In this document: piece by piece, positions 62,192-64,000 of the stretch
Layout of the letters: each line of letters begins with the position of its first letter
Numbering within the stretch: position 1 is the stretch's first letter
DNA from: Entoloma clypeatum
Lineage: Eukaryota; Basidiomycota; Agaricomycetes; Agaricales; Entolomataceae
Assembly (NCBI GenBank): GCA_963565915.1
Contig: OY751489.1
Location: 4,960,001 to 5,024,000, forward strand
Direction: 5' to 3'
DNA: 64,000 nt
The notes under the pieces: model-generated
What the model saw: the letters and a program-made list of their open reading frames with translations, nothing else
Told to the model about the DNA's origin: nothing
The model's database searches: none
Translations under genes and position numbers: made by a program

Positions 62192-64000
62192 TCAAGCAAT
62201 GTTCCGCACGTCAACACGCACGAACAACGTGGAGAATAAATACTGTTTCCTCTGTGAATCATGCAGGGGGAGGTGTCGATATCCTAAGTCACATTCCAAA
62301 CGTCCGTCAGCCTGCCTTCGAATTGAACGAGGTAGCGGGACTTTACCCTTATCCAAACACCCCAACGGTGTACAATACCCCGCGATCTCTTCATCCTCCC
62401 TCCCGTCTTGCCTCACCGCGAACTCAACAAAGATCAGATCCTGCATCTCGTCACCGCCCACGCACTCGAACGGCAGACTCATCGTTTCCTGCCACACCGG
62501 ATTGAACCCGTTGCGCTTGACGACACGAGTTCTCTGCGTCACTTTGCATTCTTTCGCCTCGCTTGCAGCTTTGTTGTTACTGAGGGCGGTGGCGGCGGCC
62601 GAAGCCATGAAAGCCGTCCAATCAGGGACATGGATCGTGACTTGGACGAAAGGGTCCATGATGGGTTTCTCCACAGTTTGTTCTCCAGCATTACATCGGA
62701 GACATGGGAGCTGTTGTGCGGAGATAATCTATCAAACGAGGGACAGAAGGGATGGGTTTTAGATGAGAAAACGTATGTACAAGAAAAGAAAGTGTGCGCA
62801 CAGTCACATCCAACACATGTCGCGAAAGGTTTCCAAGCATGGCCTCCCCCCCTGGACGCAAGGCCTGGGGCTTTAGTATGTACCCTGCGCGCCCGTTCCG
62901 CTGAAACATCGCCATGTTCATCATATAGCCCAAATCTAATCGTTTCGTCAGGCCCCACTGGAGCGCAAGAACCAAGACAAATTGAATACCGTATGTTTGC
63001 CAGTTCAGCGCGACGACCTGCGCTCCAATCGCCCAGAAACGATGCGGCTTGTAGTTCGTCGAAACAATCCTCGTTCCCTTGGGATAGATCCTCACCACAT
63101 GCCCTCGGGCATGGTTCACGAGGGGGGGAGCCTGTCCCTCCGTTAGCTTTGCTGCAGCGTTCGCCTCGATGACGCCCTTCATTCCTGCAGCGGCTCCCAC
63201 TAGCCCCGCCTCTACACTCGGTAAGGCCAGGGTGTTTTCCTTTACCCATGCGCGCAAGAGCCTGTTAACGGAGGTTTCAGAGAGGGAACAGACATGCTCC
63301 GGGGCATATAACGTTCCTGGACCGAAACCTTGACATTTGACGCCGACGGTGTATACCAGCAGAGAGACGAGCGAGGGCGACATTTGGATTTTTGACCCAG
63401 CTGCGTCGTGAGAGGCGGAGGCGGAAGGTCCCTTTCCTCGGATACGGCGCCAGCCTCTTTTGATCCCGTCAATGACTTTGTTATTCTCCTCGGACTCCGA
63501 GGACGAGTCGGAAGACGCGAGTTCGGCTTCGAGTTTGGGCACTTTTCGACTTGTGGCATTCATGCTGCTTTGGTGGAGGGCATGTATTTGGGAGGCAAGA
63601 TAAAGGTTCTTTGCCTGCAGCCATGCCGTGCTCGTTAGCACCCCGTCATCTTCCAAGAACACAAGAAGAGAGTTACCTTCAACAAAACTCGACCCTTCAA
63701 TGTCTCCGGACTCGGCAAGACCTCGATCTTCTGGCTTCCCTCCACTGGGGCACACACAAGGGTATCTCCAAACACCTCCTTCATGAGCTCTGCCATCTTT
63801 TCTTGCTGCTGCACACCACAATGCACTTCGGCGGAAATGACAACCGGGTAACGTGATGTGACGAAGGCGTACTTTGCGATCGCAACACAGATTTCGCGAA
63901 GAGGAACTTTGGAGGTGAGAGTTTTGCCATGGAATACGACAGGTTCTGTGGGCCCGTCGTAGACGTCGACTATAGGATGTAAGTCGAGGTTGAATTGCTC
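62192..64000 (-). CDS. Phosphoinositide-specific phospholipase C, C-terminal part (continues past the window)
   Basis: Cleaves PIP2 to IP3 and diacylglycerol at the membrane. Exons on the minus strand: 64000-63677, 63614-62990, 62935-62802, 62728-62347, 62283-62192; introns of 62, 54, 73 and 63 bp, all GT-AG, and phases close exactly at the stop. X domain end: FHGKTLTSKV, KYAFVTSRYPVVISAEVHC, QQQEKMAELMKEVFGD. An acidic/serine linker follows (SSDSSSESEEN), then the Y domain (YAPEHVCSLSE, TNYKPHRFWAIGAQVVALNW, GYMMNMAMFQRNGRAGYILK), then C2 (DVTIISAQQLP, GFNPVWQETMSLPFE, GYRHLPLHDSQ, TLFVRVDV). The EF/PH half lies beyond 64000. Looks functional. Confidence 0.93.

Overview
The window looks like a transposon graveyard from a filamentous fungus, most likely a basidiomycete (Agaricomycetes). 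Four things suggest this: short GT-AG introns of 49-91 bp, a fungal-type phosphoinositide phospholipase C, Tf1/sushi-type chromodomain Gypsy elements, and pervasive CpG-to-TpG decay of repeats. About 57 kb is nested mobile DNA. Only the last ~7 kb looks like ordinary gene space.

Layout. 1-3360: 3' part of a nearly intact Ty1/copia element and its LTR. 3361-4342: unassigned. 4343-5357: Tc1/mariner transposase gene cut by a Gypsy LTR. 5358-11613: minus-strand Tf1/sushi-type Gypsy copy 'F'. 11614-13101: fragments. 13102-14493 and 26207-26500: two halves of a non-autonomous hAT-like element, split by plus-strand Gypsy copy 'E+' (14499-26201, target duplication AACAC). E+ is itself split by a PIF/Harbinger transposon (18759-24281), whose second gene is split by a young TRIM-like LTR element (20422-22867, duplication TGGAT). 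26501-33909: broken minus-strand copia 'K' carrying a hAT MITE (26753-27251) and Gypsy copy 'E-' (28467-32829). 34088-49255: broken plus-strand copia 'L', interrupted by a solo LTR, by the only intact Gypsy copy 'C' (37081-45285), and by a 1.75-kb fold-back element (45952-47701). 49478-57165: minus-strand Gypsy 'G' (duplication CATAC), carrying a 2.3-kb hAT-like element (53406-55682). 57166-64000: gene space with two related small secreted cysteine-rich protein genes in opposite orientation, a deleted phospholipase C pseudogene, and the 3' half of a real phospholipase C gene on the minus strand.

How the Gypsy family works. The F/E/C family reads LTR, leader ORF, gag (two CCHC knuckles), pol (protease, RT, RNase H, integrase, chromodomain), a third ORF of ~122 codons, a short stem-loop, a polypurine tract, LTR. 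The primer-binding site next to the 5' LTR is complementary to 11 nt inside the LTR that begin 33-34 nt after the TATA box, which is the arrangement expected of a self-priming element. The TRIM shows the same arrangement with a compensated base change. The third ORF and the conserved stem-loop are the least familiar parts and deserve the closest look.

No tRNA, rRNA or CRISPR could be supported.
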